A DNA stretch of 64,000 bases from Paenibacillus ottowii. Its GTDB lineage: Bacteria > Bacillota > Bacilli > Paenibacillales > Paenibacillaceae. A program made the translations under genes and the position numbers. Where the stretch lies: assembly GCF_006874425.1 (NCBI RefSeq), contig NZ_VIJZ01000010.1, positions 62,001 through 126,000 of the forward strand. The letters are read 5' to 3'. The notes below the pieces were generated by a model. The model searched no databases, was not told the origin of the DNA, and saw nothing but the letters and a program-made list of their open reading frames with translations. Positions 45,575-53,374 of this stretch are shown one piece after another. The number at the start of each line of letters is the position of its first letter. Positions within the stretch are counted from its first letter, which is position 1.

Positions 45575-46582
45575 TCATAGTGTCTGGCTTGATTTGCGCT
45601 CTACAATTCGGTGGGGGACAATGATGTGCTTGGTCAATTCTTTCGGGTCTTCAATTTTTTCGATCAGACTTTTGGCAGCCTGATAACCAAGGCTGAAGAT
45701 ATCAATATCCACGGAAGTAAGAGGGGGATTCATCAGTTCAGCCAGCATCAGGTTATTAAAGCTCACCATGGACAGCTGCTCTGGCATGGATACGCCTAAC
45801 TGAGCAAGCATTTTCTGTACGGACATGGCTACAAGGTCGTCGCTAACGATCATCGCCGTAGGCGGCGGGGTAGCCTGCAATAGCGTGCGCATATCCCCCA
45901 GATTAAAAGGCTCCCTGACCACGTATTCCTCCGGTAGAGGCAAGCCCGCTTCTCGTAGCGCATCTTGGTAGCCTCGGAGTCTTTCAAGATTCACGACGTG
46001 TTCCTGGTCACCGCCAACATAAGCAATGCGCTCATGATTCAGCCCCGTCAAATACGTGACCACATCCTTGGCAGCCTGGTAGTTATCGTTATCTACATGG
46101 GTGGTTTCACTGACAAACTGCTGAGGCTTGCCGATGACGGTATAGGGGATTTTTTCTTTATGAAGATACTCCACGATGCTGTCCTTTTGCTTGGAGTACA
46201 GGACAATGTAGCCGTCAACGCGTCCGGTCCGGGTCATCAGCTTTACGCGGGATAGCAATTCATCACTCGTTTTGCCTGTGACAATCGACAGTGTATAGTT
46301 GTGCTCGTTTACCCATTCGCTGATCCCGCGCAGGCTTTCTGGAAAGAAAGGATTCTGAAAGATCGCCACGTCCGATTCAGGCATAATAATGCCTATCGAC
46401 TGTGTGACACGGTTAGCCAGGCTTTGAGCGGAATAGTTAGGTTCATAGCCAAGCGCCTTCATTTCTTTGCGGACGCGTGCCTTGGTGGCTTCGCTGATTT
46501 TGGGGCTGTCTTGAATGACACGGGATACGGTGGAAGTAGCAACTTTAGCACGTTTTGCGACATCTTTGATGGTTACTGCCAT
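45575..46582 (-). CDS. malR: LacI-family regulator of the maltose genes (MalR-like)
   Basis: A 335-residue repressor. Residues 2-25 (VTIKDVAKRAKVATSTVSRVIQ) are a LacI helix-turn-helix with hinge helix; the rest is a periplasmic-binding-like effector domain with QSIGIIMPESD and PPTAMIVSDDLVAMSVQ. It sits between malP-pgmB and the divergent PTS-phosphatase pair, and similar palindromes lie before both, so it most likely represses all four genes until maltose (or its phosphate) binds. The name is by context. Confidence 0.9.
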   Translation of the reverse strand: MAVTIKDVAKRAKVATSTVSRVIQDSPKISEATKARVRKEMKALGYEPNYSAQSLANRVTQSIGIIMPESDVAIFQNPFFPESLRGISEWVNEHNYTLSIVTGKTSDELLSRVKLMTRTGRVDGYIVLYSKQKDSIVEYLHKEKIPYTVIGKPQQFVSETTHVDNDNYQAAKDVVTYLTGLNHERIAYVGGDQEHVVNLERLRGYQDALREAGLPLPEEYVVREPFNLGDMRTLLQATPPPTAMIVSDDLVAMSVQKMLAQLGVSMPEQLSMVSFNNLMLAELMNPPLTSVDIDIFSLGYQAAKSLIEKIEDPKELTKHIIVPHRIVERKSSQTL

Positions 46583-46723
46583 CGTCTTCGTCTCCTTTTG
46601 CTATCTCAAGCAGAAAATATTATGTTCTATCATACGATATTGCTCCAATTTCAACAAATTAGCGGCTTTTTCGAGTATTTCTATCATCATTCACCAAGAT
46701 ATTTATAACTAGGGTATTGCCAA

Positions 46724-46738
46724 TAGAAAGCGATATCA
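46724..46738. promoter_or_regulatory. Candidate cre (CcpA site) before the PTS gene
   Basis: TAGAAAGCGATATCA fits the cre consensus WTGNAANCGNWWNCA at every fixed position but the second. It lies about 13 bases from the LacI-type palindrome in the interval between the regulator and the PTS gene. Confidence 0.5.
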
Positions 46739-46750
46739 TTATAATAATCG

Positions 46751-46764
46751 TGCAACCGATTGCA
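46751..46764. promoter_or_regulatory. LacI-type operator candidate before the PTS gene
   Basis: TGCAACCGATTGCA is a palindrome with half-sites TGCAA and TTGCA around CCGA. It lies 63-76 bp before the PTS start and resembles the site before malP (45494), as expected if one LacI-family protein controls both units. Confidence 0.7.
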
Positions 46765-46826
46765 TAATTTTTTTATTGAGCACTACCCATGCTATACATA
46801 CTATAAGGGATGGAGACTGAACGAGC

Positions 46827-48491
46827 ATGAAAAAACTTCTATCATTTGATTTTTGGCAAAAGCTTGGGAAGGCACTTCTTGTGGTTGTTGCTGTCATGCC
46901 AGCAGCCGGGATTATGATTTCACTGGGTAAAGTAGTGGCGATGTTGGCTGGCGATATTCATTTCTGGGTGACTGTCGGCGGGGTCATGGAGAATCTGGGT
47001 TGGGGCATCATCAACAATTTACACATTCTATTTGCCGTGGCGATTGGTGGCTCTTGGGCTAAGGAGCGAGCGGGTGGAGCTTTTGCGGCTTTAATTGCCT
47101 TTGTTCTCATCAATATTTCAACAGGAACGATTTTGGGCGTATCGTCGAAGATGCTAACCCAAGAGGGAGCAACTACCCATACCCTCTTCGGTGCAACGAT
47201 TCCGGTTAGTGGTTATTTCACCTCTATTTTGGGGGCACCTGCACTCAACATGGGTGTGTTTGTCGGTATTATATCTGGCTTCGTCGGGGCCGTGGTGTTT
47301 AATAAATATTATAATTACCGTAAGCTTCCTGATGCTCTGGCGTTTTTTAACGGTAAGCGTTTTGTTCCGTTTGTTGTGATTTTATGGTCCGTAATCGTTA
47401 GTTTGATCATGTCTGCTGTCTGGCCATTTGTCCAAGGAGGGATTAACCAATTTGGCGTCTGGTTGGCGACTTCGGGAGAGTCGGCTCCTTTTATAGCGCC
47501 GTTTGTCTATGGTACACTGGAGAGACTGTTGATTCCTTTTGGTCTTCATCATATGCTGACCGTTCCTATTAACTATACTCAACTTGGTGGCGTTTACACG
47601 GTGCTCACGGGTTCTGGAGCAGGAAGCGTTGTTGCTGGGCAAGACCCGCTGTGGCTGGCTTGGGCTAGTGATCTCAGTGCGCTTCGTGGTACGGATCCGG
47701 CAGCCTACAACAACTTGCTGGGAGGCGTGACGCCTGCCCGTTTCAAGGTAGGACAAATGATCGGCGGAGCGGGCATCCTTATGGGGTTGGCAGTAGCAAT
47801 GTATCGACGTGTAGACAAAGATAAACGCGGCAAGTACAAGTCGATGATCTTCTCAGCAGCAGCAGCCGTCTTTTTAACAGGGGTGACGGAGCCGCTGGAA
47901 TTCATGTTTATGTTCGTGGCGCCTGTATTGTATGTGGTTTATGCTATTCTTACCGGTATTGCTTTCGGAATGGCTGATATTATACATTTGCGTTTACATT
48001 CGTTTGGTATGATTGAGCTGCTGACTCGCTTGCCATTGTCTATAAATGCAGGGTTGGTGCAAGATATCATTAACTTTGTGCTGACTTGTGTAGTGTTTGC
48101 GGTAGCAACCTACTTTATCGCTTATTTTATGATCGGCAAATTCAAAATGGCTACGCCAGGAAGACTGGGGAATTATACAGATGAAGAGCCTCAAGCGACT
48201 TCCGAAGCAGAGAGTACAAAAGGCGATGGTTTGGCAGCGGTTTCAACTCAAAATCAACTGGCTGCGGATATCATCAAGACACTTGGGGGTGAGCAGAACA
48301 TTGTCGAGGTGGATGCTTGCATGACCCGACTGCGTGTAACGGTGAAGGATACAGAAGCCGTTGGGGATGAAAAGACGTGGAAAGCGTTAGGCGCCTTGGG
48401 CTTAATTAAAGTAGATAATGGAGTACAGGCGGTTTACGGGCCAAAGGCCGATGTGCTTAAATCAGATATACAAGACATACTCAATAGGTGA
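46827..48491 (+). CDS. malT: PTS maltose/glucose-type permease, EIICB
   Basis: A 554-residue phosphotransferase-system permease. The EIIC membrane domain (1-440) starts with LGKALLVVVAVMPAAGIMISLGK and includes ALNMGVFVGIISG and the substrate-site region PFGLHHMLTVPIN and GVTEPLEFMFMFVAP. After a linker the EIIB domain (about 470-554) has the phosphorylated Cys498 in VDACMTRLRV. No EIIA is fused, so a separate glucose-type EIIA must supply phosphate. It resembles MalT/MalX/GlcU-type permeases; maltose is inferred because the next gene looks like maltose 6'-phosphate phosphatase and maltose phosphorylase lies close by. Upstream lie a cre and a LacI-type operator. Confidence 0.9.
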   Translation: MKKLLSFDFWQKLGKALLVVVAVMPAAGIMISLGKVVAMLAGDIHFWVTVGGVMENLGWGIINNLHILFAVAIGGSWAKERAGGAFAALIAFVLINISTGTILGVSSKMLTQEGATTHTLFGATIPVSGYFTSILGAPALNMGVFVGIISGFVGAVVFNKYYNYRKLPDALAFFNGKRFVPFVVILWSVIVSLIMSAVWPFVQGGINQFGVWLATSGESAPFIAPFVYGTLERLLIPFGLHHMLTVPINYTQLGGVYTVLTGSGAGSVVAGQDPLWLAWASDLSALRGTDPAAYNNLLGGVTPARFKVGQMIGGAGILMGLAVAMYRRVDKDKRGKYKSMIFSAAAAVFLTGVTEPLEFMFMFVAPVLYVVYAILTGIAFGMADIIHLRLHSFGMIELLTRLPLSINAGLVQDIINFVLTCVVFAVATYFIAYFMIGKFKMATPGRLGNYTDEEPQATSEAESTKGDGLAAVSTQNQLAADIIKTLGGEQNIVEVDACMTRLRVTVKDTEAVGDEKTWKALGALGLIKVDNGVQAVYGPKADVLKSDIQDILNR

Positions 48492-48496
48492 TTAGC

Positions 48497-49318
48497 TTGA
48501 AATTGTTAACCTTAAATGCACATGCTTGGATGGAAGAAAACCAACACGATAAGCTGAAGCAATTGGCTGCTTTTATTAATGAGCAGCAGTTTGATGTCAT
48601 TGCTTTGCAGGAAGTCAACCAGTCTATAGAAGAGACTCCATTGTCAGTGGATGATTTGGCCGCTTACTATAGTGCAGACCCTGAAGTTGTCATTAAACGC
48701 GATAACTATGCTTATGTGCTGAACGGTCTATTATCCGATGCTTATCACTGGACGTGGGCTCCCGCGCATGTTGGCTTTGCCAAATATGACGAGGGTTTGG
48801 CGATTCTGTCCAAAACACCGATTACAGCTACGGTGAGCGAATATGTTTCCTCAATACAGGATTACGACAACTACCGCTCGCGTAAAATTGTGGGCATTCA
48901 GACTGTGGTGGACGGAGTGCAGTCCTGGTTTGTCAGTGGGCATTACAACTGGTGGAAAGATGAGGAATCCTTCCGCGGACTATGGGATCGTACAATCGAA
49001 TTGCTCGATCCTTTAGCTCCGGCTCCTGTGTTTGTGATGGGGGATTTTAACAACGCGGCTGAAATGCGCGGAGAGGGATATGACTATGTAATGCAATCCG
49101 GTTGGTCAGACACCTATTCGAACGCTGCTGTACGTGATGCAGGACACACGGTTATCAAAGCTATTGCTGGCTGGGAAAGTAATGCGGAGCCACTCCGTAT
49201 TGACTATGTTTTCTCCAGTAAGGCAGTAGAGGTTCAATCCTCAACGGTTGTACTGAATGGAAAAACAGGACCCGTTGTATCCGATCATTTTGGGATTGCA
49301 GTCGAGCTGGAGCTGTGA
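48497..49318 (+). CDS. mapP: Maltose 6'-phosphate phosphatase (MapP-like, EEP family)
   Basis: A cytosolic endonuclease/exonuclease/phosphatase-fold protein of about 273 residues. LTLNAHAWMEENQ at the N-terminus, the metal-binding Glu in ALQEVNQ near residue 38, VFVMGDFNN near 178 and the final SDHFGI are the EEP catalytic strips. In Enterococcus faecalis, MapP of this family dephosphorylates PTS-imported maltose 6'-phosphate so that maltose phosphorylase can use it. Here the gene is coupled to the PTS gene. I take the TTG at 48497, with AGGTG before it; a GTG at 48488 overlapping the PTS stop is the alternative. Without the context one would only call it an EEP hydrolase. Confidence 0.85.
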   Translation: MKLLTLNAHAWMEENQHDKLKQLAAFINEQQFDVIALQEVNQSIEETPLSVDDLAAYYSADPEVVIKRDNYAYVLNGLLSDAYHWTWAPAHVGFAKYDEGLAILSKTPITATVSEYVSSIQDYDNYRSRKIVGIQTVVDGVQSWFVSGHYNWWKDEESFRGLWDRTIELLDPLAPAPVFVMGDFNNAAEMRGEGYDYVMQSGWSDTYSNAAVRDAGHTVIKAIAGWESNAEPLRIDYVFSSKAVEVQSSTVVLNGKTGPVVSDHFGIAVELEL

Positions 49319-49328
49319 TGACCCAAAA

Positions 49329-49360
49329 GGAGGCCACTTGTTTATGCAAGTGGCCTTTTT
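49329..49360 (+). terminator. Intrinsic terminator of the PTS-mapP unit
   Basis: A perfect 10-bp stem (49331-49340 with 49347-49356), a six-base loop and a T run directly after the mapP stop. Confidence 0.9.
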
Positions 49361-49431
49361 CTTACAATCAAGACCAACATCATATTGTAATAAAAGGGAA
49401 TATTAATGCTAAAACGGTCCATGAGCGCGCT

Positions 49432-49929
49432 TTATGCAGGAAAGCCGCCTCCTGGTGGTGGCCAAGCTCCATAAATGCGGCGCAGCAGTACAATTTCACC
49501 CAGATGATATGAATTATGGGAGGCGATATTCCGCAACAATCCTGCTTTTGTTTCCCCTGGGAAATGAGCCAGAGATTCATCCAGTTGCGCAGTTTCGGCA
49601 ATTTGCACAGCCCGATCTATACCCTGTAGAAATTCTTTAATAACAGCCTGCCATGCTTCTTCGCTTTGCGGTCCAGTTTCTTGGGACCAGCTTTCCATGA
49701 CATCGCCCGGAAGCTGGGGCTTCCGCCCTTCCAGATGCTCCAACATAAATTGCTGCCAGTAAATCATATGCTTCAGCAGTTGATAAATGCTGTAGGGCAT
49801 TTCTGCATTTTTCTTCCCTGCCAGTTCGACGTCAATGTCCGGCAGGGCGCGAGCGACTCGAATGTGTCCACGTTCCCCGACCAGTGATTCAACCAGCGCT
49901 TGACCGAATAATTGGTTGGCATCCGACAT
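49432..49929 (-). CDS. DinB-family four-helix protein
   Basis: A 165-residue protein of the DinB/YfiT superfamily. The metal-binding histidines can be placed: YQLLKHMIYWQQFML near residue 50 and ASHNSYHLGEIVLLRR near 138. Members are metal-dependent, often thiol-linked (for example bacillithiol) transferases or have no known role. A plausible ribosome site (AAGGGATGA) lies before the ATG. It stands alone. Confidence 0.88.
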   Translation of the reverse strand: MSDANQLFGQALVESLVGERGHIRVARALPDIDVELAGKKNAEMPYSIYQLLKHMIYWQQFMLEHLEGRKPQLPGDVMESWSQETGPQSEEAWQAVIKEFLQGIDRAVQIAETAQLDESLAHFPGETKAGLLRNIASHNSYHLGEIVLLRRIYGAWPPPGGGFPA

Positions 49930-50090
49930 GTATAATCATCCCTTCTATGGAGAGTTTGTTCTAGCTTAGTTTCATTTAACGATTATACAATTATATTTTA
50001 TGAAATGGAAATGAGTGCATGATTTAAGATTAAGGAACAGAAATCGTTAGAATAAAGTAGTTGATAAATGTTCTCAATTAAATTAAAATA

Positions 50091-50114
50091 ATATTGTTTC
50101 TTATGAAACAATAT
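50091..50114. promoter_or_regulatory. MarR-type operator, copy 1
   Basis: ATATTGTTTC-TTAT-GAAACAATAT: a perfect 10-bp inverted repeat with a four-base spacer, 124-147 bp before the monooxygenase start. Same core as copies at 50179 and 51781. The 49930-50237 interval holds this, copy 2 and AT-rich DNA, nothing else recognised. Confidence 0.8.
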
Positions 50115-50178
50115 ACGAAAGTTTAATGGATTGTTTAATATATGCGGAAATGTTAAGGGGAGCTTTACGTGTGTATAT

Positions 50179-50198
50179 ATTGTTTCATGTGAAACAAT
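50179..50198. promoter_or_regulatory. MarR-type operator, copy 2
   Basis: ATTGTTTC-ATGT-GAAACAAT: a perfect 8-bp inverted repeat with a four-base spacer, 40-59 bp before the monooxygenase start and next to a TATATAT that may be its -10 element. Confidence 0.8.
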
Positions 50199-50237
50199 TA
50201 GGTGTTGGAAATAAAGCAGTTAGATAGGGGTGTGAAC

Positions 50238-51749
50238 ATGAATTACGAAGTGATTGTAGTGGGCGGCGGACCTGTTGGAATGTGGCTCGCTGCGGAGTTG
50301 GCATTAGCAAGAGTAAGCGTATGTGTAATTGAACGTTTAGAGGAGCCTAGTGACCAGTCACGTGCGCTTACGCTACATCCACGAACGCTTGAGATGTTTG
50401 ATATGCGTGGATTGAAGGAGCGGTTTATGAAGCTCGGCAGACCTATACGTACGGGTCATTTTTCCATGCTGAATACCCGCTTGGATTTTTCTGTGCTTGA
50501 TAGTTCTTCTAATTATACGTTGTTTATTCCACAGGTGATTACAGAGCAGGTGATCGAGGAGCATGCGCTCAAGCTGGGAGTTGTCGTTCATCGTGGCATG
50601 GAAGTGGTATCTGTGCGGGAGCAGGAGCAGGAGCAGGAGCAGGGTGTGGAGGTGGTGAGTGTATGCACATCTGGACCACAAGCCAATGTAGCGGTGATGA
50701 CGGCTACCTATGTCGTAGGAGCGGATGGAGCCGGCAGTATCGTGCGGAAACAAGCCGGGATTGCTTTTCCGGGCACGGATACGACTCTGACCGCTATATT
50801 GGCGGATGCAGAGCTAGCCAATCCGCCTGAAAGTGGCGTGCATTCCGAATATAGTGAACGAGGTGGGGTGATGATTGCCCCCGTGTATCCAGATATTTAT
50901 CGGGTTATTTTGACTACACCACGAATGATGGAGATTCCGAAGGACGTGCCTGTGACGCTGGAAGAAGTGCAGACAGGACTGTATGATCTGCTCGGTACAG
51001 ATCTCGGCGTATCCAATCCTCGCTGGTTATCTCGATTCGGGAATGCAACGCGGCAGGCGCAGACCTATCGCAAAGGGAGAATCCTGCTAGCAGGTGATGC
51101 GGCACATATTCACTTCCCAGCAGGTGGACAGGGAATGAATGTTGGCTTGCAAGAGGTGGCAAATCTGGGATGGAAACTGGCCGGAGTGATTCGTGGCTGG
51201 GCTCCAGACACACTGCTGAATAGCTATCATGACGAACGTTATCCGGTTAATACGCAGTTTTTGCGGAATACCGAGGTTCAGACCCGCTTATTGGATTTTA
51301 CGCCTGCTGTATTGGCACACCGCCAATTACACGAGGAATGGTTCCGCCATCCGGAAATTAATCGCTCTATGGCAGAGCAAATTAGTGCACTGGATGTATG
51401 TTATCCAGCGGCTGGCAATGTACCGCAGCATCCACTGAACGGGAAACGGTTTGCTGATTTTGAATTGTGGTTGCCTGATGGAATGACATCGTATGCTTAC
51501 GATCTTTTACATGAAGGACGGTTTGTGCTGCTCCATCTTGCACAGGATACTAAGATATCGAATGAGTTGCGCCATATCTCACTTTCACATATTTCATACG
51601 TCGAAGCCGTAGCCGATGAATTGCCCGTTGGATGGAGGGATGTGCATACGGTTCTCATTCGTCCTGATGGGTATATCGCTTGGGCCATTTCGGTGAAACA
51701 AACGGACATATCGAGTGTGATTAAGGATGGCATTGTCACATTGATATAA
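50238..51749 (+). CDS. FAD-dependent monooxygenase (group A aromatic hydroxylase type)
   Basis: A 503-residue flavoprotein of the PheA/TfdB-like group, which includes rifampicin monooxygenase. The start is the ATG at 50238 with GATAGGGGTG upstream. Signature motifs: GGGPVGMW (FAD GxGxxG, residue 9 on), GADGAGSIVRKQAG (DG motif), and LAGDAAHIHFPAGGQGMNVG (GD motif). The C-terminal thioredoxin-like domain is present. A run of alternating Glu-Gln in the middle comes from a four-fold GAGCAG repeat (50619-50642). It probably hydroxylates an aromatic compound, perhaps an antibiotic. Three MarR-type palindromes and a marR gene beside it suggest induction by that compound. Confidence 0.9.
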   Translation: MNYEVIVVGGGPVGMWLAAELALARVSVCVIERLEEPSDQSRALTLHPRTLEMFDMRGLKERFMKLGRPIRTGHFSMLNTRLDFSVLDSSSNYTLFIPQVITEQVIEEHALKLGVVVHRGMEVVSVREQEQEQEQGVEVVSVCTSGPQANVAVMTATYVVGADGAGSIVRKQAGIAFPGTDTTLTAILADAELANPPESGVHSEYSERGGVMIAPVYPDIYRVILTTPRMMEIPKDVPVTLEEVQTGLYDLLGTDLGVSNPRWLSRFGNATRQAQTYRKGRILLAGDAAHIHFPAGGQGMNVGLQEVANLGWKLAGVIRGWAPDTLLNSYHDERYPVNTQFLRNTEVQTRLLDFTPAVLAHRQLHEEWFRHPEINRSMAEQISALDVCYPAAGNVPQHPLNGKRFADFELWLPDGMTSYAYDLLHEGRFVLLHLAQDTKISNELRHISLSHISYVEAVADELPVGWRDVHTVLIRPDGYIAWAISVKQTDISSVIKDGIVTLI

Positions 51750-51780
51750 AGGGGAAAGGGTTTAGTTATGACATGACCAT

Positions 51781-51800
51781 ATTGTTTCCAGTGAAACAAA
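51781..51800. promoter_or_regulatory. MarR-type operator, copy 3
   Basis: ATTGTTTC-CAGT-GAAACAAA: the same inverted repeat with one mismatch in the last base, 54-73 bp before the marR start. It implies autoregulation and shared control with the monooxygenase. Confidence 0.78.
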
Positions 51801-51853
51801 TGTGGGCTATAATGAAAGGAGGAGTATCGCCAAAGGAGTGACTACTTGTTCGT

Positions 51854-52336
51854 ATGGAGAAGGCAACAACGGTTCAGCATGTCTATGATTTGCTTATTAA
51901 GATGAATCACCAGTGGGAGCAGCATCAGCAGAGAGAGAGCATGACCTTTCTCGAAGAAATTCAGGAGCAATTTAATGGAATGACTTCGCTCAATATGACG
52001 GATGTGCATGTTCTGGATTGTATCGGGAGGCATGAGCCGATCAATGTTACAACCTTAGCTGAACGAATGGAACTGAGCAAAGGTACCGTTTCAAAAGTGA
52101 GCACCAAGCTGCTCAAGGAAGGCTGGATTCGTAGAACCCAGCTGAACGACAACAAGAAAGAAATTTATTTTCGGCTAACCCCGTTGGGAAAAAAGCTCTT
52201 TCTTGTACATGAGCGGCTGCATGCTGAGGTACAGCATCGGTTACTTCAATTTTTAAATCGCTACAGCCCGGAGGAGCTAAATGTTCTAAAACGTCTGTTG
52301 TCCGATGGTGTAGGCTTCTTGGAAGCTATGGAGTAG
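51854..52336 (+). CDS. MarR-family transcriptional regulator
   Basis: A 160-residue winged-helix repressor. The DNA-binding core (about 60-125) has NVTTLAERMELSKGTVSKVSTKLLKEGWI followed by the wing QLNDNKKEIYFRLTPLGKKLF. The N-terminal and C-terminal helices for dimerisation are present. The ribosome site AAAGGAG is rather far (about 14 bases) from the only in-frame ATG. It follows the monooxygenase gene and the palindrome at 51781; copies of that palindrome lie before both genes, so it is probably the repressor binding them. Confidence 0.92.
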   Translation: MEKATTVQHVYDLLIKMNHQWEQHQQRESMTFLEEIQEQFNGMTSLNMTDVHVLDCIGRHEPINVTTLAERMELSKGTVSKVSTKLLKEGWIRRTQLNDNKKEIYFRLTPLGKKLFLVHERLHAEVQHRLLQFLNRYSPEELNVLKRLLSDGVGFLEAME

Positions 52337-52382
52337 CAGAGTAAGAGTCTCGAATCAAGGGACATTTAAATCATCAAAATGT

Positions 52383-52440
52383 GCACCTATTAATCTCCGT
52401 GTGATGATAGCCACATGGGGAGATGCAGGTGCTTTTTTTT
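52383..52440 (+). terminator. Intrinsic terminator after marR
   Basis: A long imperfect stem from GCACCT (52383) to AGGTGC (52432), with CTCC/GGAG and GTGTG/CACA pairs inside, followed by eight T. It also abuts the end of the minus-strand response regulator gene. Confidence 0.85.
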
Positions 52441-53369
52441 TAATGCAATAGTCGTTTGGCTTCCATATAGAGCACTTGCACAAACTTTTTCGTATTAATG
52501 CGGGCTTGGGACAGGGAAGGCTCTACATTGTTTTGCAGCTCCAGCATTTTTTTGCGGATTTCTGTAAAATCAAAAAACTTGGATGCATAATTTTCGAACT
52601 TGGGATGGGTATAATCGGTCAGCCCGAGCGATACAATATGGCTTAATGTCTGGAAAATGGCGCGGCGGACACGTTGCTCCGATGCCTTGATTTCCTTGCT
52701 CAGCTCGATTGCTGAGGCTGACTCTCCTAACCGTTTGGACGCAATATTAGCAAAAATATCTTTTAGCGAGGGGAATAGATACGGGGAAAGATTGCCTGTT
52801 TCCTCCTCATATTGGTCCAGGTACTCCAGCATGTCCAGTAAATCTACACTTCCGGCTTCGCCGATCATTCCCATTTCGGAGAGCAGAAACTGCCCTGAGC
52901 TGACAATGTTTCGGGTCGGTTCCATTGTCGCTGATGGACCATTTGATGTGAACATCGACAGTCCTTGCAGTGTGCGCTGGATATCTGTAATGGACTGCTG
53001 CATGCGCAGGCGTTCGGTCACCTTTTGGATAACCGCAATAATTTCCAGTCGATTCAAGGGCTTGGCAATATAATATTCAATACCGAGCGAGTACGCCTCA
53101 CCGATCATGTTTTTGGATTCAATCCGCGAAATCATAATGATTTTTCCGCTAAATTGATCACCGAGTGCACGTACGGTCTGAATGCCGTCGCGAAGCGGCA
53201 TTAGCAGGTCAATCAGCAATACATCAATCCGGTTCAGCTCCAGCAGGCCGCTATTCACGTAGGAACCATCCTCCGCTTCCCCAACGACCTCCCCTAACCC
53301 CTCGTCTTCAATAATGTCTGCCAGCATAGAACGAATCCCCTGATCGTCATCTACAATATAAAAACGCAT
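52440..53369 (-). CDS. Response regulator of the GlnL/YcbB type
   Basis: A 309-residue regulator. The receiver domain (1-120) has YIVDDDQGIRSML, the phosphoacceptor Asp in VLLIDLLMPLRDG near residue 54 and YYIAKPLNR. The C-terminal part (about 150-305) is the YcbB domain with LGESASAIELSKEIKASEQRVRRAIF, a DNA-binding region found in B. subtilis GlnL. It follows its kinase by 5 bp. With the divergent symporter gene at 54893 this is the layout of the glutamine- or C4-dicarboxylate-responsive systems. Confidence 0.9.
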   Translation of the reverse strand: MRFYIVDDDQGIRSMLADIIEDEGLGEVVGEAEDGSYVNSGLLELNRIDVLLIDLLMPLRDGIQTVRALGDQFSGKIIMISRIESKNMIGEAYSLGIEYYIAKPLNRLEIIAVIQKVTERLRMQQSITDIQRTLQGLSMFTSNGPSATMEPTRNIVSSGQFLLSEMGMIGEAGSVDLLDMLEYLDQYEEETGNLSPYLFPSLKDIFANIASKRLGESASAIELSKEIKASEQRVRRAIFQTLSHIVSLGLTDYTHPKFENYASKFFDFTEIRKKMLELQNNVEPSLSQARINTKKFVQVLYMEAKRLLH

Positions 53370-53374
53370 CCAGG

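Noticed and set aside
51811..51840. Nine-codon leader frame before marR
   Set aside because: It arises from purine-rich ribosome-site-like DNA and has no support beyond a start and a stop.
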